Shown here one piece after another: positions 52,938 to 61,842 of a DNA stretch of 64,000 nt. Source of the stretch: Paenibacillus campinasensis (GTDB taxonomy: Bacteria > Bacillota > Bacilli > Paenibacillales > Paenibacillaceae); contig NZ_NPBY01000047.1 in the NCBI RefSeq assembly GCF_002272015.1, forward strand, positions 35,182 to 99,181, given 5' to 3'. The first letter of the stretch is position 1. Each line of letters begins with the position of its first letter. The position numbers and the translations under genes were made by a program. The notes under the pieces were generated by a model that saw only the letters and a list, made by a program, of their open reading frames with translations, did not search any database and was not told the DNA's origin.

Positions 52938-53441
52938 ATGGAGATCAGACAAGCGGATATCCGTGATGCCGAAGGCATCGCCGTGGTTCATGTAGAGAGC
53001 TGGAGAACGACCTATAAAGGAATTGTGTCTGACGAGTATCTTCAGTCCTTATCAGCGGAGAAGCGGGTGGAGGGCTGGCGGCGCATGATGGCCAATCTGC
53101 GTGAGGATGAAGATGTGCTGGTCATTGCGGACGAGCATGGGAAGATCTATGGTTTTATGAGTTTCGGCATGGAGCGGGATAACAAACAGGCTGAGGACGG
53201 TGAGCTGTATGCCGTCTATTTACTGGAGGAAATCCAGGGGCAAGGCTGGGGAAGACAGCTGTTCAAGCGCATGGTTGATATTTTAAAGGCGAAAGGGTTC
53301 TCGACGCTGCTCGTCTGGGTGCTGGATGGCAACCCGGCGATTCAATTTTACCGTGCGATGGGCGGGGAAGTGACGAAGCAGAAGGAGATTGTCATCGGGG
53401 GCGAGACGCACCTCGAATATGCACTCAGCTGGCAAATTTAA
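52938..53441 (+). CDS. GNAT family N-acetyltransferase
   Basis: A 167-aa acetyltransferase using acetyl-CoA. The fold is complete: IRQADIRDAEGIAVVHVESWRTTY (beta1-alpha1), VIADEHGKIYGFMSFG, then the CoA-binding motif A ELYAVYLLEEIQGQGWGRQLF (Q/RxxGxG/A, near 91-111) and motif B STLLVWVLDGNPAIQFYRAMGG near 127-148. The acceptor is unknown. The ATG lies 6 nt after GGCGGGG; an ATG two codons earlier is also in frame. Monocistronic. Confidence 0.9.
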   Translation: MEIRQADIRDAEGIAVVHVESWRTTYKGIVSDEYLQSLSAEKRVEGWRRMMANLREDEDVLVIADEHGKIYGFMSFGMERDNKQAEDGELYAVYLLEEIQGQGWGRQLFKRMVDILKAKGFSTLLVWVLDGNPAIQFYRAMGGEVTKQKEIVIGGETHLEYALSWQI

Positions 53442-53463
53442 AAAACCAATCTACAGCAGTTTG

Positions 53464-53494
53464 AAAGCCCGCTTTCCGGAAGGAGCGGGTTTTA
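53464..53494 (+). terminator. Rho-independent terminator after the GNAT gene
   Basis: CCCGCTTTCC pairs with GGAAGGAGCGGG (one bulge), followed by TTTTATC. Confidence 0.8.
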
Positions 53495-53598
53495 TCGAAT
53501 GGAAGCACTGCGGATTTTTCACCGGCTGGTCAAATAGCTATGCCGCCTTCTCTTCTAGGGGAATATAATACATAAACTCTGGGGGAGGAGGAATCATC

Positions 53599-53949
53599 GT
53601 GCAGCAAATTCCGCTTTCGGCAGATTCATGCAGAGGGTATGTCGGCAAACATGTATGCGCAGTGCTCCAAGACGGAACAGAAGTCGTGGGCACGTTGCGC
53701 GGCGTACATGACAAAGGCCTGGAGATCGAATTTGTGAATCCGACAGCCTCGGTATTGTCTGCCAAAGGCAAACAGGGCGGCCCTTCTAAAAAATCCAAAT
53801 CATCCAAAGGCAGCAAAGCAGCAACCTCGGCCTTCGGTCCGGGATATGGATATGGTTACGGAGGTTACTCGCCATACTGGGGTGGCGGCAACTTCTTGGC
53901 CTGGGAAGCCATCGCCTTATTGTTCCTTATTCCGTTTCTGTTCATCTAA
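53599..53949 (+). CDS. Small conserved protein: LSm-like N-terminus, Gly/Tyr-rich middle, C-terminal membrane helix
   Basis: A 116-aa protein in three parts. Residues 10-50 (YVGKHVCAVLQDGTEVVGTL, then RGVHDKGLEIEF) look like an LSm/SH3-type small barrel. Residues 58-92 are a Lys/Ser stretch followed by GPGYGYGYGGYSPYWGGG. Residues 97-116 are hydrophobic (FLAWEAIALLFLIPFLFI) and could anchor it in a membrane. Tyr/Gly-rich tails with this layout are found in small spore-coat-associated proteins, which is inference. The start is GTG, 7 nt after GGAGGAGG. A TATAATACATAAAC stretch lies upstream. Own terminator. Confidence 0.78.
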   Translation: MQQIPLSADSCRGYVGKHVCAVLQDGTEVVGTLRGVHDKGLEIEFVNPTASVLSAKGKQGGPSKKSKSSKGSKAATSAFGPGYGYGYGGYSPYWGGGNFLAWEAIALLFLIPFLFI

Positions 53950-53968
53950 GCCAAAGGTGCGAAGCAAG

Positions 53969-54006
53969 CAGGGCATCCGGAGGGTTCTCCGGCTGCCCTG
54001 TTTTTT
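53969..54006 (+). terminator. Rho-independent terminator after the Gly/Tyr-rich gene
   Basis: CAGGGCATCCGGAG-GGTT-CTCCGGCTGCCCTG pairs with one mismatch, followed by TTTTTTG. Confidence 0.92.
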
Positions 54007-54057
54007 GATTGACTCAAGAGAACTGCCAGCTTCATGGAAGGAATCACAAGAAGTCCG

Positions 54058-54903
54058 TCAGCCTGAATAGGTTGTATTCGAGGTATAGGTGCGCCGCATG
54101 AAAAGCGCAACAGGAATAAGCGCCACCAGGAAGCATAAAACCGCGGTTAATGGCAGAATGGCCCACTCGAATATGGACAATCCGAGCAGCGTCTGCCAGC
54201 CCATTGCGGCCAGACCAAGCAGGAACGAGATACCTGACAGATGAAGCATACGATGTCTTAACCGTCGATCATCTGCCGCTTTTCTCACGGATAGCCATGA
54301 GACCAAAGGCATGAACTGCAGCGCGTGGAATCCAATTCCGTGCAGCCAGATCATATTGCCGCCCGTCCCGATCTCACGTCCTTGATTCAATACAATCCCT
54401 ATACCCGCAGCAAACGACAAGGTGATGGCAGCCATGGCATACCGAATCGCGATGGCCAACTCGGGATTCGCTTCATACACGCTGCGCTTGAAGTATTGAA
54501 CCGCAGCCCAGAGGTAGAACAGGATGAGCAGAATAGCTACAACAGCAAAAACCGCCGCCATCGTGAGGTCAAAAACGCCGCTGCCTTGCGGAAAGCGGGG
54601 ATTTACGCCCCGGAAATGCTGTACGGTCTCCACGAAATAGCTAAAGAGCGACAGCATAATATAGATGGATGTGAACACCATTTTCTTTCGTGAACTCATT
54701 CCCGAATACGGCATAATCATCGCTGTGGACAGCAAAAAAATGCCTAAAGCCGCATTGAACGAGAAGGCTTTGCCCACATCGCCGTAAGGGGCGACGGCCG
54801 CTCCGTTAACAAGGACCCACACGGCACATATGCCCGCCAGCAGCATGCCGAGCAGTCCGGTATAGATCAGCCATTGTTCCTGCTTCAATACATAGAATCG
54901 CAT
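54058..54903 (-). CDS. Multi-pass membrane protein of unknown function (281 aa)
   Basis: A 281-aa protein with about eight hydrophobic segments (near 12-34, 45-62, 75-92, 112-138, 155-172, 185-205, 220-238, 248-270). Only short loops separate them: VEAVQHFRGVNPRFPQGSG-type (VETVQHFRGVNPRFPQ) near 90-105 and SVRKAADDRRLRHRM near 205-220. The His in IWLHGIGFHALQFMP resembles haem- or metal-binding positions, but no known family is recognised. GAGAGGAAG is 4 nt before the ATG. It converges with the Gly/Tyr-rich gene and stands alone. Confidence 0.72.
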   Translation of the reverse strand: MRFYVLKQEQWLIYTGLLGMLLAGICAVWVLVNGAAVAPYGDVGKAFSFNAALGIFLLSTAMIMPYSGMSSRKKMVFTSIYIMLSLFSYFVETVQHFRGVNPRFPQGSGVFDLTMAAVFAVVAILLILFYLWAAVQYFKRSVYEANPELAIAIRYAMAAITLSFAAGIGIVLNQGREIGTGGNMIWLHGIGFHALQFMPLVSWLSVRKAADDRRLRHRMLHLSGISFLLGLAAMGWQTLLGLSIFEWAILPLTAVLCFLVALIPVALFMRRTYTSNTTYSG

Positions 54904-55215
54904 GTTCTTCCTCTCACCCTTCGCCTGATTTGATAACTTCACTTTAGCGTCGGCAAGCGCAGGGCTGAACGGTCTGAGGAATGAATATCGAAGGCGCTAA
55001 AGATGGATTTGAGCTCGTTCCAGAGACGGAGCAGCTACCCCGATCCCAGTCCAGGTTTATTCAAACAAACAAAAACGGAAGTTTTGAAATCGCTAACAAT
55101 CAATTATTGAGTTTTGTAAATCTTTAAAAATACACCTATTCAAAAATAAACGGGCGTGATAAGATACAAACAAACAAAACAAATACGATGTTCTGATGCG
55201 GAGGGAGAGACAAAC
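54904..55215 (+). promoter_or_regulatory. Rhamnose operon control region
   Basis: This 312-bp stretch holds no gene. It carries two exact copies of CAAACAAACAAAA (55062-55074 and 55167-55179, starts 105 bp apart), a cre site between them and, near 55156, TAAGAT as a possible -10. The AT-rich half (55050-55200) is the likely promoter; the rest (54904-55045) shows nothing notable. Confidence 0.6.
55085..55098 (+). promoter_or_regulatory. CcpA catabolite-response element (cre)
   Basis: TGAAATCGCTAACA fits the cre consensus TGWNANCGNTNWCA at every defined position. It lies 118 bp upstream of the first rhamnose gene, as expected for carbon catabolite repression. Confidence 0.7.
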
Positions 55216-57285
55216 ATGGTTCAGAATTTATGGGAACAATCGAAGGCGGCACTGGCCAGCGGAACACTTGAGCAACTTGTCTACCGGTCCAATCTGATCG
55301 GCGCCGACCGGCGGGTGTGCAACTGGGGCGGGGGCAACACGTCCAGCAAAACGACGATCAAGGATTTTCGCGGCAGAGAGGTTGAAGTGATGTATGTGAA
55401 GGGCAGCGGCTCGGATCTGGCATCGATGAAGGCGGCCAACTTCACGGCGCTCCGGCTCGAGGACATCCGGCCATTGCTGGAGCGCGAATCGATGACAGAT
55501 GAAGAGATGGTTGCTTATTTGGGACACTGCATGGTGGATGCGAAGCATCCGCGGGCATCGATCGAGACGCTGCTGCATGCTTTTCTGCCGTTCCCGCATG
55601 TGGATCACACCCATCCCGATGCGATCATCAGCCTCTGCTGTGCTCATAACGGGCAGGAGCTGGCTGCGGAAATTTTCGGCGACCGGTTTGTCTGGGTCCC
55701 TTATGTTCGCCCCGGGTTTACGCTATCGAAGATGATTGCGGAAGGCGTCAGAAACCATCCGAAGGCGGAGCTTGTGCTTATGGAGAAGCACGGGCTGGTC
55801 ACCTGGGGGGACACCTCGGAAGCATGTTATGCCAAGACGATTGATATCATTAATGAAGCCGAAAGCTTTATCGCCGCCAGAAGCGAGGGCAAGGAGCCGT
55901 TCGGCGGACGGGTGGTCGAGGCGCTGCCGGCAGAGATCCGCAGGTCGCTCGCAGCCGAGATCATGCCGATCATCCGCGGCGCGGTTAGCGACAGCAAACG
56001 CATGATTCTGTCATTTGACGATGAGGCGGATGTGCTGGAATTTGTATGCGGCCGCGACGCTGCACAGTTATCCCAGGTTGGCGCAGCTTGCCCGGATCAC
56101 CTGGTACATACGAAGATGACACCGCTTTTCATTGAGTGGACACCGGATCCGGAGGATAAGGCAGGACTTCGCCAGAAGCTGATCGAAGGCATACAGAATT
56201 ACAAAAGCAACTACGAAGCCTACTTCCAGCGCAACCGGCATGAAGGCGACGTCATGTTTGAAGCCGCTCCGCGCGTCATTCTTATTCCTGGTATCGGCAT
56301 GGTCAACACCGGGAAGAGCTGGGCGATGTCCAAAGTCAGCGGGGCGCTCTATCATCGGGCAATTGCTGTGATGCGGGGAGCGACGGCACTCGGGCAGTTT
56401 GTCTCGCTCAGCGAGAACGAATCCTACAATGTGGAATACTGGCCGCTTGAGCTGTATAAGCTGACGCTGGCTCCGGCCGAAGCGGAATTCTCGCGGCAGG
56501 TTGCCTTCATTACAGGCGGCGCAGGGGGGATTGGCAGCGCTACCGCCCGCCGGCTGGTGGCGGAGGGCGCCCATGTCGTGCTCGCTGATCTGAACGCGGA
56601 AGGGGCCCGAAAGGTCGCCGAGGAGATTAACGAGCAGTTCGGGGAGAACCGTGCGCTTGCCGTTGCCATGGATGTCACCGTTGAGGAAGCGGTGCAGGCG
56701 GCATACCGCGACAGCGTTCTTGCCTACGGCGGCATTGATATCGTGGTGAACAATGCCGGGCTTGCGACCTCCAGTCCGTTTGACGAAACGTCGCTTGAGG
56801 AATGGAATTTGAATATGAACGTGCTTGGCACCGGCTATTTCCTGGTGGCCAGAGAGGCGTTCAAACTGATGAAGCAGCAGGATATCGGCGGATGCATGGT
56901 GTTTGTCGGCTCGAAAAACTCCGTGTATGCAGGGAAGAACGCAGCGGCGTACAGCTCGGCCAAGGCGCTGGAGGCCCATCTGGCCCGCTGCATCGCTGCC
57001 GAAGGCGGGGAATACGGCATCCGGGTGAACACGGTGCTGCCTGATGCGATTCTTCAAGGATCGGCGATCTGGAATTCCGGCTGGCGCAATGAAAGAGCCG
57101 CCGCATACGGCATTGAGCCGGATGAGCTGGAGGAATATTACCGCAAGCGGACAACACTTCAGGTCAACATTTATCCGCATGATATCGCTGAAGGGATTGC
57201 GTTTTTTGCATCGGCGAGGTCTGCCAAAACGACGGGCTGCCTGCTGACGATTGACGGCGGGGTTCCAGCCGCGTTTACAAGGTAA
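55216..57285 (+). CDS. rhaEW: Bifunctional rhamnulose-1-phosphate aldolase/lactaldehyde dehydrogenase
   Basis: A 689-aa fusion protein. The N-terminal class II aldolase/adducin half (about 1-420) splits rhamnulose-1-phosphate into dihydroxyacetone phosphate and L-lactaldehyde; metal-binding His residues are in HAFLPFPHVDHTHPDA and MEKHGLVTWG. The C-terminal SDR half (about 430-689) has TGGAGGIGSATA (Rossmann), NNAGLA and AYSSAKAL (Tyr-x-x-x-Lys), and oxidises lactaldehyde to lactate. Bacillus YuxG/RhaEW has the same layout. The ATG is 9 nt after GGAGGGAGAG. First gene of the rhamnose cluster. Confidence 0.92.
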   Translation: MVQNLWEQSKAALASGTLEQLVYRSNLIGADRRVCNWGGGNTSSKTTIKDFRGREVEVMYVKGSGSDLASMKAANFTALRLEDIRPLLERESMTDEEMVAYLGHCMVDAKHPRASIETLLHAFLPFPHVDHTHPDAIISLCCAHNGQELAAEIFGDRFVWVPYVRPGFTLSKMIAEGVRNHPKAELVLMEKHGLVTWGDTSEACYAKTIDIINEAESFIAARSEGKEPFGGRVVEALPAEIRRSLAAEIMPIIRGAVSDSKRMILSFDDEADVLEFVCGRDAAQLSQVGAACPDHLVHTKMTPLFIEWTPDPEDKAGLRQKLIEGIQNYKSNYEAYFQRNRHEGDVMFEAAPRVILIPGIGMVNTGKSWAMSKVSGALYHRAIAVMRGATALGQFVSLSENESYNVEYWPLELYKLTLAPAEAEFSRQVAFITGGAGGIGSATARRLVAEGAHVVLADLNAEGARKVAEEINEQFGENRALAVAMDVTVEEAVQAAYRDSVLAYGGIDIVVNNAGLATSSPFDETSLEEWNLNMNVLGTGYFLVAREAFKLMKQQDIGGCMVFVGSKNSVYAGKNAAAYSSAKALEAHLARCIAAEGGEYGIRVNTVLPDAILQGSAIWNSGWRNERAAAYGIEPDELEEYYRKRTTLQVNIYPHDIAEGIAFFASARSAKTTGCLLTIDGGVPAAFTR

Positions 57286-57369
57286 AGGCGGGCCAGCGGC
57301 AGCAGCAGGAATACTCGGCCTGGCCGCGAGTTTAATACATGTCATTATATGGCAAGGAGGCAAAGGGGA

Positions 57370-58674
57370 ATGCGTGAGGATATTGTACGCAATTATGAAG
57401 CCGCCAAGGAGCTGTACGGCAAGTATGACATCGATGTAGATCAGGCTCTGCAAGCGCTGGAACACATTAAAATCTCCATCCATTGCTGGCAAGGGGACGA
57501 TGTGCGGGGCTTCCTGTTTCAAGATCAGGAGCTGTCCGGCGGCATTTCGGTGACCGGGGAATACCCCGGCGCCGCACGGACGCCGGCGGAGCTACGTCAG
57601 GACCTGGAGAAGGCGCTGTCGCTCATTCCGGGCAAGCATAAAGTGAATTTGCATGCGATCTATGCCGACACGGAGGAGAAGGTTGATCTGGATGAGCTTG
57701 CACCGAGGCACTTTCAGACCTGGGTGGACTGGGCGAAGCAGCAGGGGATCGGGCTTGATTTCAATCCGACCTGCTTCTCCCATGACAAGTCCAAGGACGG
57801 CTTCACGCTCAGCCACCCGGATCCCGACATACGCCGCTTCTGGATTGACCACTGCAAAGCAGCGCGCAAGATCGGCGCTTATTTTGGAGAACAGCTGGGA
57901 CAGACGTGCGTCACCAACATCTGGATTCCGGACGGCTACAAGGATGTGCCGGTAGACCGGCTGGCGCCAAGACAACGGCTGAAGGAAGCGCTGGATGACA
58001 TATTCTCCGAACCGCTCGATTCGGCAATCCATCTGGATGCGGTCGAGAGCAAGCTGTTTGGCATCGGATCGGAGGCGTATGTCGTCGGTTCCCATGAATT
58101 TTACATGGGCTACGGGATACAGAACAACAAGCTGATCTGTCTGGATGCCGGACATTTTCACCCGACGGAAGGCATCGCAGGCAAGCTATCGGCCCTGTCA
58201 CTGTTCACCGAAGGCATTCTTCTTCATGTGAGCAGACCGATGCGCTGGGATAGCGACCATGTTGTGACGATGGATGATGAGCTGATCGAGATCGGCCGGG
58301 AGCTGGTGCGAAATGGGCTGCTGGAGAAAACGTTCATCGGTCTTGATTTCTTTGATGGCAGCATCAATCGGGTCGCCGCCTGGGTCATCGGGACGCGCAA
58401 CACAATCAAGGCGCTGCTGCGGGCGATGCTGGAGCCGACTGAGGCGCTCAGACAGGCCGAGCGCAAGGGCGATTATACAACGCGCCTGGCGCTGCTGGAG
58501 GAATTCAAGTCCTATCCGTTCGGAGCGGTATGGGATTACTACTGTGCGAAGATGGGCGTGCCGGTCAGGGAGCAGTGGCTGGAGGAAGTGAAGGCTTATG
58601 AGCAGCAGGTGCTGGTTCAGCGCGGACATCTTGAAGCTGAGCCTTCGGCTTTCGGCCTGAATGTTGGCCAATAA
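57370..58674 (+). CDS. rhaA: L-rhamnose isomerase
   Basis: A 434-aa TIM-barrel isomerase converting L-rhamnose to L-rhamnulose with Mn2+. Family stretches: [13 protein letters not shown] (about 35-47), [24 protein letters not shown] (about 125-148), [29 protein letters not shown] (about 216-245) and [20 protein letters not shown], which contains metal-binding Asp and His. [23 protein letters not shown] closes the site. AAAGGGGA is right before the ATG and AAGGAGG is 10 nt upstream. It lies 84 bp after rhaEW; no promoter was seen in the gap. Confidence 0.95.
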   Translation: MREDIVRNYEAAKELYGKYDIDVDQALQALEHIKISIHCWQGDDVRGFLFQDQELSGGISVTGEYPGAARTPAELRQDLEKALSLIPGKHKVNLHAIYADTEEKVDLDELAPRHFQTWVDWAKQQGIGLDFNPTCFSHDKSKDGFTLSHPDPDIRRFWIDHCKAARKIGAYFGEQLGQTCVTNIWIPDGYKDVPVDRLAPRQRLKEALDDIFSEPLDSAIHLDAVESKLFGIGSEAYVVGSHEFYMGYGIQNNKLICLDAGHFHPTEGIAGKLSALSLFTEGILLHVSRPMRWDSDHVVTMDDELIEIGRELVRNGLLEKTFIGLDFFDGSINRVAAWVIGTRNTIKALLRAMLEPTEALRQAERKGDYTTRLALLEEFKSYPFGAVWDYYCAKMGVPVREQWLEEVKAYEQQVLVQRGHLEAEPSAFGLNVGQ

Positions 58675-58726
58675 GGTGACTTGAGATCCAAGATCGACTC
58701 ATGAAATGGAAGGAGGTTGTCTGCAC

Positions 58727-60205
58727 TTGAGCGTGCTTGCATTTGATCTCGGGGCCAGCAGCGGTAGAGCGCTTATCGGCCAGTTGAAAGACCGAACGAT
58801 CCAGGTGGAGGAGATTCACCGATTTCCGAACGAGCCGGTGCAGATTGGCGGCAGACTGCACTGGGACATCCTGCGTTTATTCCATGAGCTGAAGCAGGGA
58901 CTGCTCCGGACCAAAGCTTCGGGCATACAGGTGGAAAGCCTGGGGATCGACTCTTGGGCCGTCGATTTCGGTCTGCTCGACCAGCGGGGCGAGCTGATGG
59001 CCAATCCGTATCATTATCGTGATTCGCATACCGACGGTGTGATGGAAAAGGTGTTTGAGACTGTGCCGGCGCAAGCGATTTTTGCCAAGACAGGCATTCA
59101 ATTTCTGTCGTTCAATACGATTTACCAGCTTGCGGCGATCCGCCAATCCAGACCTTATCTGTTGCAGGAGGCCAGCCGCCTGCTCATGATTCCTGATCTG
59201 CTGCGTTACTGGCTGACCGGCGAGATGGCCAATGAGTTTACGAATGCAACCACGACCCAGCTGTTCAATCCTTCGCTGCAGCGCTGGGACCCGGAGCTGC
59301 TCAACAGCCTGCATCTCCCGTCTCACCTGTTCGAGCAGGTTGTCCATCCAGGCACGGAGACGGGCGCTTTAAGAGCTGCCATCACTGAGGAGCTTGGCCT
59401 GCCGAAGATGAAGGTATATACCGTTGCCGAACATGATACCGCTTCCGCTGTTGTGGCGGTGCCGGCCCTGGAGCGGTCCTTTGCTTATCTGAGCTGCGGA
59501 ACCTGGTCGCTGATGGGTACGGAGGTGGCGCAGCCGGTCATTCATGATCGTGCACGCGAGCTGAATTTTACGAACGAAGGCGGGGCATACGGCACGTACA
59601 GGCTGCTCAAGAACATTATGGGGCTGTGGATTTTGCAGGAATGCCAGCGGACGTGGCAGCGTCAGGGATTATTGTATTCCTATCCGGAATTGGTTATGAT
59701 GTCGGAAGCGGAACCGGCGTTCTCCTGTTTCATCAACCCGGATGATCCGCTGTTTCTGCCTGCCGGCGATATGCCGCAGCGCATTGCAGCTTATGCCCGC
59801 CGGACCGGGCAGCAGGTGCCGCAAAGCCCTGGCGCGATCGTGCGCTGCATTATGGAAAGCCTTGCGCTGCAGTATCGGCATGTGCTGGAATGTACCGAGG
59901 AGCTGTCGAATCAGCGCTTCAGCGGTTTGCACATGGTAGGCGGCGGCATTCATAACGAGACGCTGTGTCAGTGGACGGCGAGTGCAATCGGCAAGCCGGT
60001 ATGGGCCGGTCCGGCTGAGGGCAGCGCGATCGGCAATATGGCGGTTCAGTGGATCGCAAGCGGCGAGCTGTCGGACATGTGGGAAGCGAGGGCGCTTATA
60101 CGCGATTCTTTTCCTGTCACCATATACGAGCCTGCCGACCGGGAAGCATGGGAGAACGCATTCGGACGATTTTGCCAAATCACGAAATCGACAACCTATA
60201 TATAA
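58727..60205 (+). CDS. rhaB: Rhamnulokinase
   Basis: A 492-aa sugar kinase of the FGGY family, phosphorylating L-rhamnulose at O1 with ATP. The ATP-binding phosphate 1 motif is AFDLGASSGRALIG (residues 4-17). Also seen: LGIDSWAVDFGLLD (about 72-85), FNTIYQLAAIRQS, LSCGTWSLMGTE (near 255) and HMVGGGIHNETLCQWTASAIG (near 405), the adenosine site. The start is TTG, 8 nt after AAGGAGGT; an ATG 21 bp upstream overlaps that site. 52 bp after rhaA. Confidence 0.95.
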   Translation: MSVLAFDLGASSGRALIGQLKDRTIQVEEIHRFPNEPVQIGGRLHWDILRLFHELKQGLLRTKASGIQVESLGIDSWAVDFGLLDQRGELMANPYHYRDSHTDGVMEKVFETVPAQAIFAKTGIQFLSFNTIYQLAAIRQSRPYLLQEASRLLMIPDLLRYWLTGEMANEFTNATTTQLFNPSLQRWDPELLNSLHLPSHLFEQVVHPGTETGALRAAITEELGLPKMKVYTVAEHDTASAVVAVPALERSFAYLSCGTWSLMGTEVAQPVIHDRARELNFTNEGGAYGTYRLLKNIMGLWILQECQRTWQRQGLLYSYPELVMMSEAEPAFSCFINPDDPLFLPAGDMPQRIAAYARRTGQQVPQSPGAIVRCIMESLALQYRHVLECTEELSNQRFSGLHMVGGGIHNETLCQWTASAIGKPVWAGPAEGSAIGNMAVQWIASGELSDMWEARALIRDSFPVTIYEPADREAWENAFGRFCQITKSTTYI

Positions 60206-60228
60206 AGTAAGAAGGATGAGGCGGTATC

Positions 60229-61005
60229 ATGCTGGTTGCGGAACGATATGAAAAAATAGTGCAGTTGGTCAACGAGAGAGGAAGCATTCGCGTCTCGGAG
60301 CTAAGCCACATCTGCGGCGTGACCGAGGAGACGATTCGCCGCGATCTCGATCGGCTGGAGGAGGCCGGAAGGCTTCGCCGCTCCCACGGCGGGGCGGTCA
60401 GCGTGAAGGATCAGCCGGCGGCTCAGCGGTCCCAGCCGGAAATCCCGTATGCGGAACGCGAGATTATGAACGCTGAGGAGAAGCGGCGAATTGCGGAGGA
60501 GGCTGTGAAGCTGATTCAGCCGAGTGAGCGCATATTGCTGGATGCAAGCTCCACGGCCTGGTATATGGCCCGGATCATTCCCGATGTGCCATTAACGGTG
60601 CTGACGAATTCGATCAAGGTGGCAGCGGAGCTTGGTCCGAAGGAGAAGATACAGGTCATTTCCACCGGCGGCATTCTTGCCGGTCGCTCCATGTCCTTTG
60701 TAGGGCCGCTGGCCGAGCGCTCGCTGGATGCTTATTATGTAGACAAGGCGTTTATCTCGTCCAAGGGCGTGCATATCGAGCGCGGACTTAGCGAATCCAA
60801 TGAACTTCAGGCCAGAATCAAGCAGCGGATGATCGGCATGGCTGACGAGGTGATTGTGCTGGCCGATGCCAGCAAATTTGGGCTGCAGGCGTTCACCCAG
60901 GTCGCAGATCTGTCGCAGGTGCACCGAATCATTACAGACCGGAGACTGGCTGAAGCGGAGGCCGATTCATACCGAGAGCTCGGCATTATCGTTCAGTCCG
61001 TATAA
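60229..61005 (+). CDS. rhaR: DeoR family regulator of the rhamnose cluster
   Basis: A 258-aa DeoR-type repressor. HTH: GSIRVSELSHICGVTEETIRRDLDRLEEAGRL (residues 19-50), then a sugar-phosphate-sensing domain with LLDASSTAWYMARII (near 96), SKGVHIERGLSESN (near 181) and VLADASKFG (near 210). It lies 23 bp after rhaB and is co-transcribed; Bacillus RhaR in the same operon is a DeoR repressor released by L-rhamnulose-1-phosphate. The identical 13-nt repeats upstream of rhaEW are likely targets. The ATG follows GATGAGGCGG. The name is by synteny and similarity. Confidence 0.88.
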   Translation: MLVAERYEKIVQLVNERGSIRVSELSHICGVTEETIRRDLDRLEEAGRLRRSHGGAVSVKDQPAAQRSQPEIPYAEREIMNAEEKRRIAEEAVKLIQPSERILLDASSTAWYMARIIPDVPLTVLTNSIKVAAELGPKEKIQVISTGGILAGRSMSFVGPLAERSLDAYYVDKAFISSKGVHIERGLSESNELQARIKQRMIGMADEVIVLADASKFGLQAFTQVADLSQVHRIITDRRLAEAEADSYRELGIIVQSV

Positions 61006-61013
61006 CTAGCGAT

Positions 61014-61036
61014 CCCTCGGCATTGATCCGGGGGCT
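61014..61036 (+). other. Hairpin after rhaR, weak terminator
   Basis: CCCTCGG pairs with CCGGGGG (one T-G) around CATTGAT, followed by CTTTCATTAT. It may only partly separate the rha and lut messages. Confidence 0.45.
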
Positions 61037-61042
61037 TTCATT

Positions 61043-61066
61043 ATCTATTCCAAGATCTATTCCAAG
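61043..61066 (+). repeat. Perfect 12-bp tandem repeat upstream of lutA
   Basis: ATCTATTCCAAG occurs twice in tandem. It lies 48-71 bp upstream of lutA and could be a regulator site or a simple duplication. Confidence 0.6.
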
Positions 61067-61113
61067 TTCAAGATGAATACCAACATTCCAATTCTGAAAC
61101 GGGGGGATCTGCA

Positions 61114-61842
61114 GTGAAAATATCCCTGTTCGTCACTTGTCTAAGCGATGTTTTGTTTCCGCAGGTGGCGGAAGCGATGGCCAGATTGCTGGCCAGGCAC
61201 GGTGTGAAGCTGGAGTTTCCGAAGGTCCAAACCTGCTGCGGGCAGCCGGCCTACAACAGCGGCTATTGGGAAGAGTCCCGCCAGAGCGCTCGCACGATCC
61301 TGGACGCCTTCGAGGACAGTGATTTTGTGATCGCGCCGTCCGGCTCATGTACACATATGATCCACCAGTATCCCGGCTTGTTTCGTGAGGACCCCGTCTA
61401 TTGGGCCAAAGCGAAAGCGCTTCACCATAAAACCTATGAATTCACACAGTTTATGGTCCAGGTGCTGGGCGTCACCGATCTCGGCGCTCAATTTCCTCAT
61501 AAAGTGACGTATCACCCTTCCTGCCACGGCAGCCGCCTGCTCGGTGTAAAGGAAGAGCCGATGGCGCTTCTCGGCAGTGTGAGGGGGCTTGAGCTGGTGC
61601 CGCTGCCGTATGCGGAAGATTGCTGCGGCTTCGGCGGGACATTTGCTATCAAAATGGCCGATATATCTGGAGCCATGGTGACGGAAAAAAGCGATCATGT
61701 GCTGGAGACGGAGGCGGAGGTGCTCGTGGGGCTCGACATGGCATGCCTGATGAACATCGCCGGCAATCTGCGCCACAGAGGGGAACAGGTGCGGGTCATG
61801 CACCTGGCAGAGCTGCTGTATGAGGGGGTGAGCCATACATGA
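61114..61842 (+). CDS. lutA: L-lactate utilisation protein A (Fe-S oxidoreductase)
   Basis: A 242-aa member of the LutA/YkgE family with two CCG domains as in heterodisulfide reductase subunits. LutABC together oxidise L-lactate to pyruvate in Bacillus. The cysteine motifs are CCGQPAYNSGYW (near 36-47) and CCGFGGTFAIK (near 170-180), each likely to hold Fe-S cluster ligands. FVIAPSGSCTHMI and YHPSCHGSRLLG are also conserved. The start is GTG after GGGGGGA. It lies 108 bp after rhaR, and the stop overlaps lutB by 4 nt. Confidence 0.93.
   Translation: MKISLFVTCLSDVLFPQVAEAMARLLARHGVKLEFPKVQTCCGQPAYNSGYWEESRQSARTILDAFEDSDFVIAPSGSCTHMIHQYPGLFREDPVYWAKAKALHHKTYEFTQFMVQVLGVTDLGAQFPHKVTYHPSCHGSRLLGVKEEPMALLGSVRGLELVPLPYAEDCCGFGGTFAIKMADISGAMVTEKSDHVLETEAEVLVGLDMACLMNIAGNLRHRGEQVRVMHLAELLYEGVSHT

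Noticed and set aside
56068..57522. 484-codon open frame on the minus strand opposite rhaEW
   Set aside because: Shadow of the fusion gene; composition is His/Arg/Leu rich as expected of an antisense frame.
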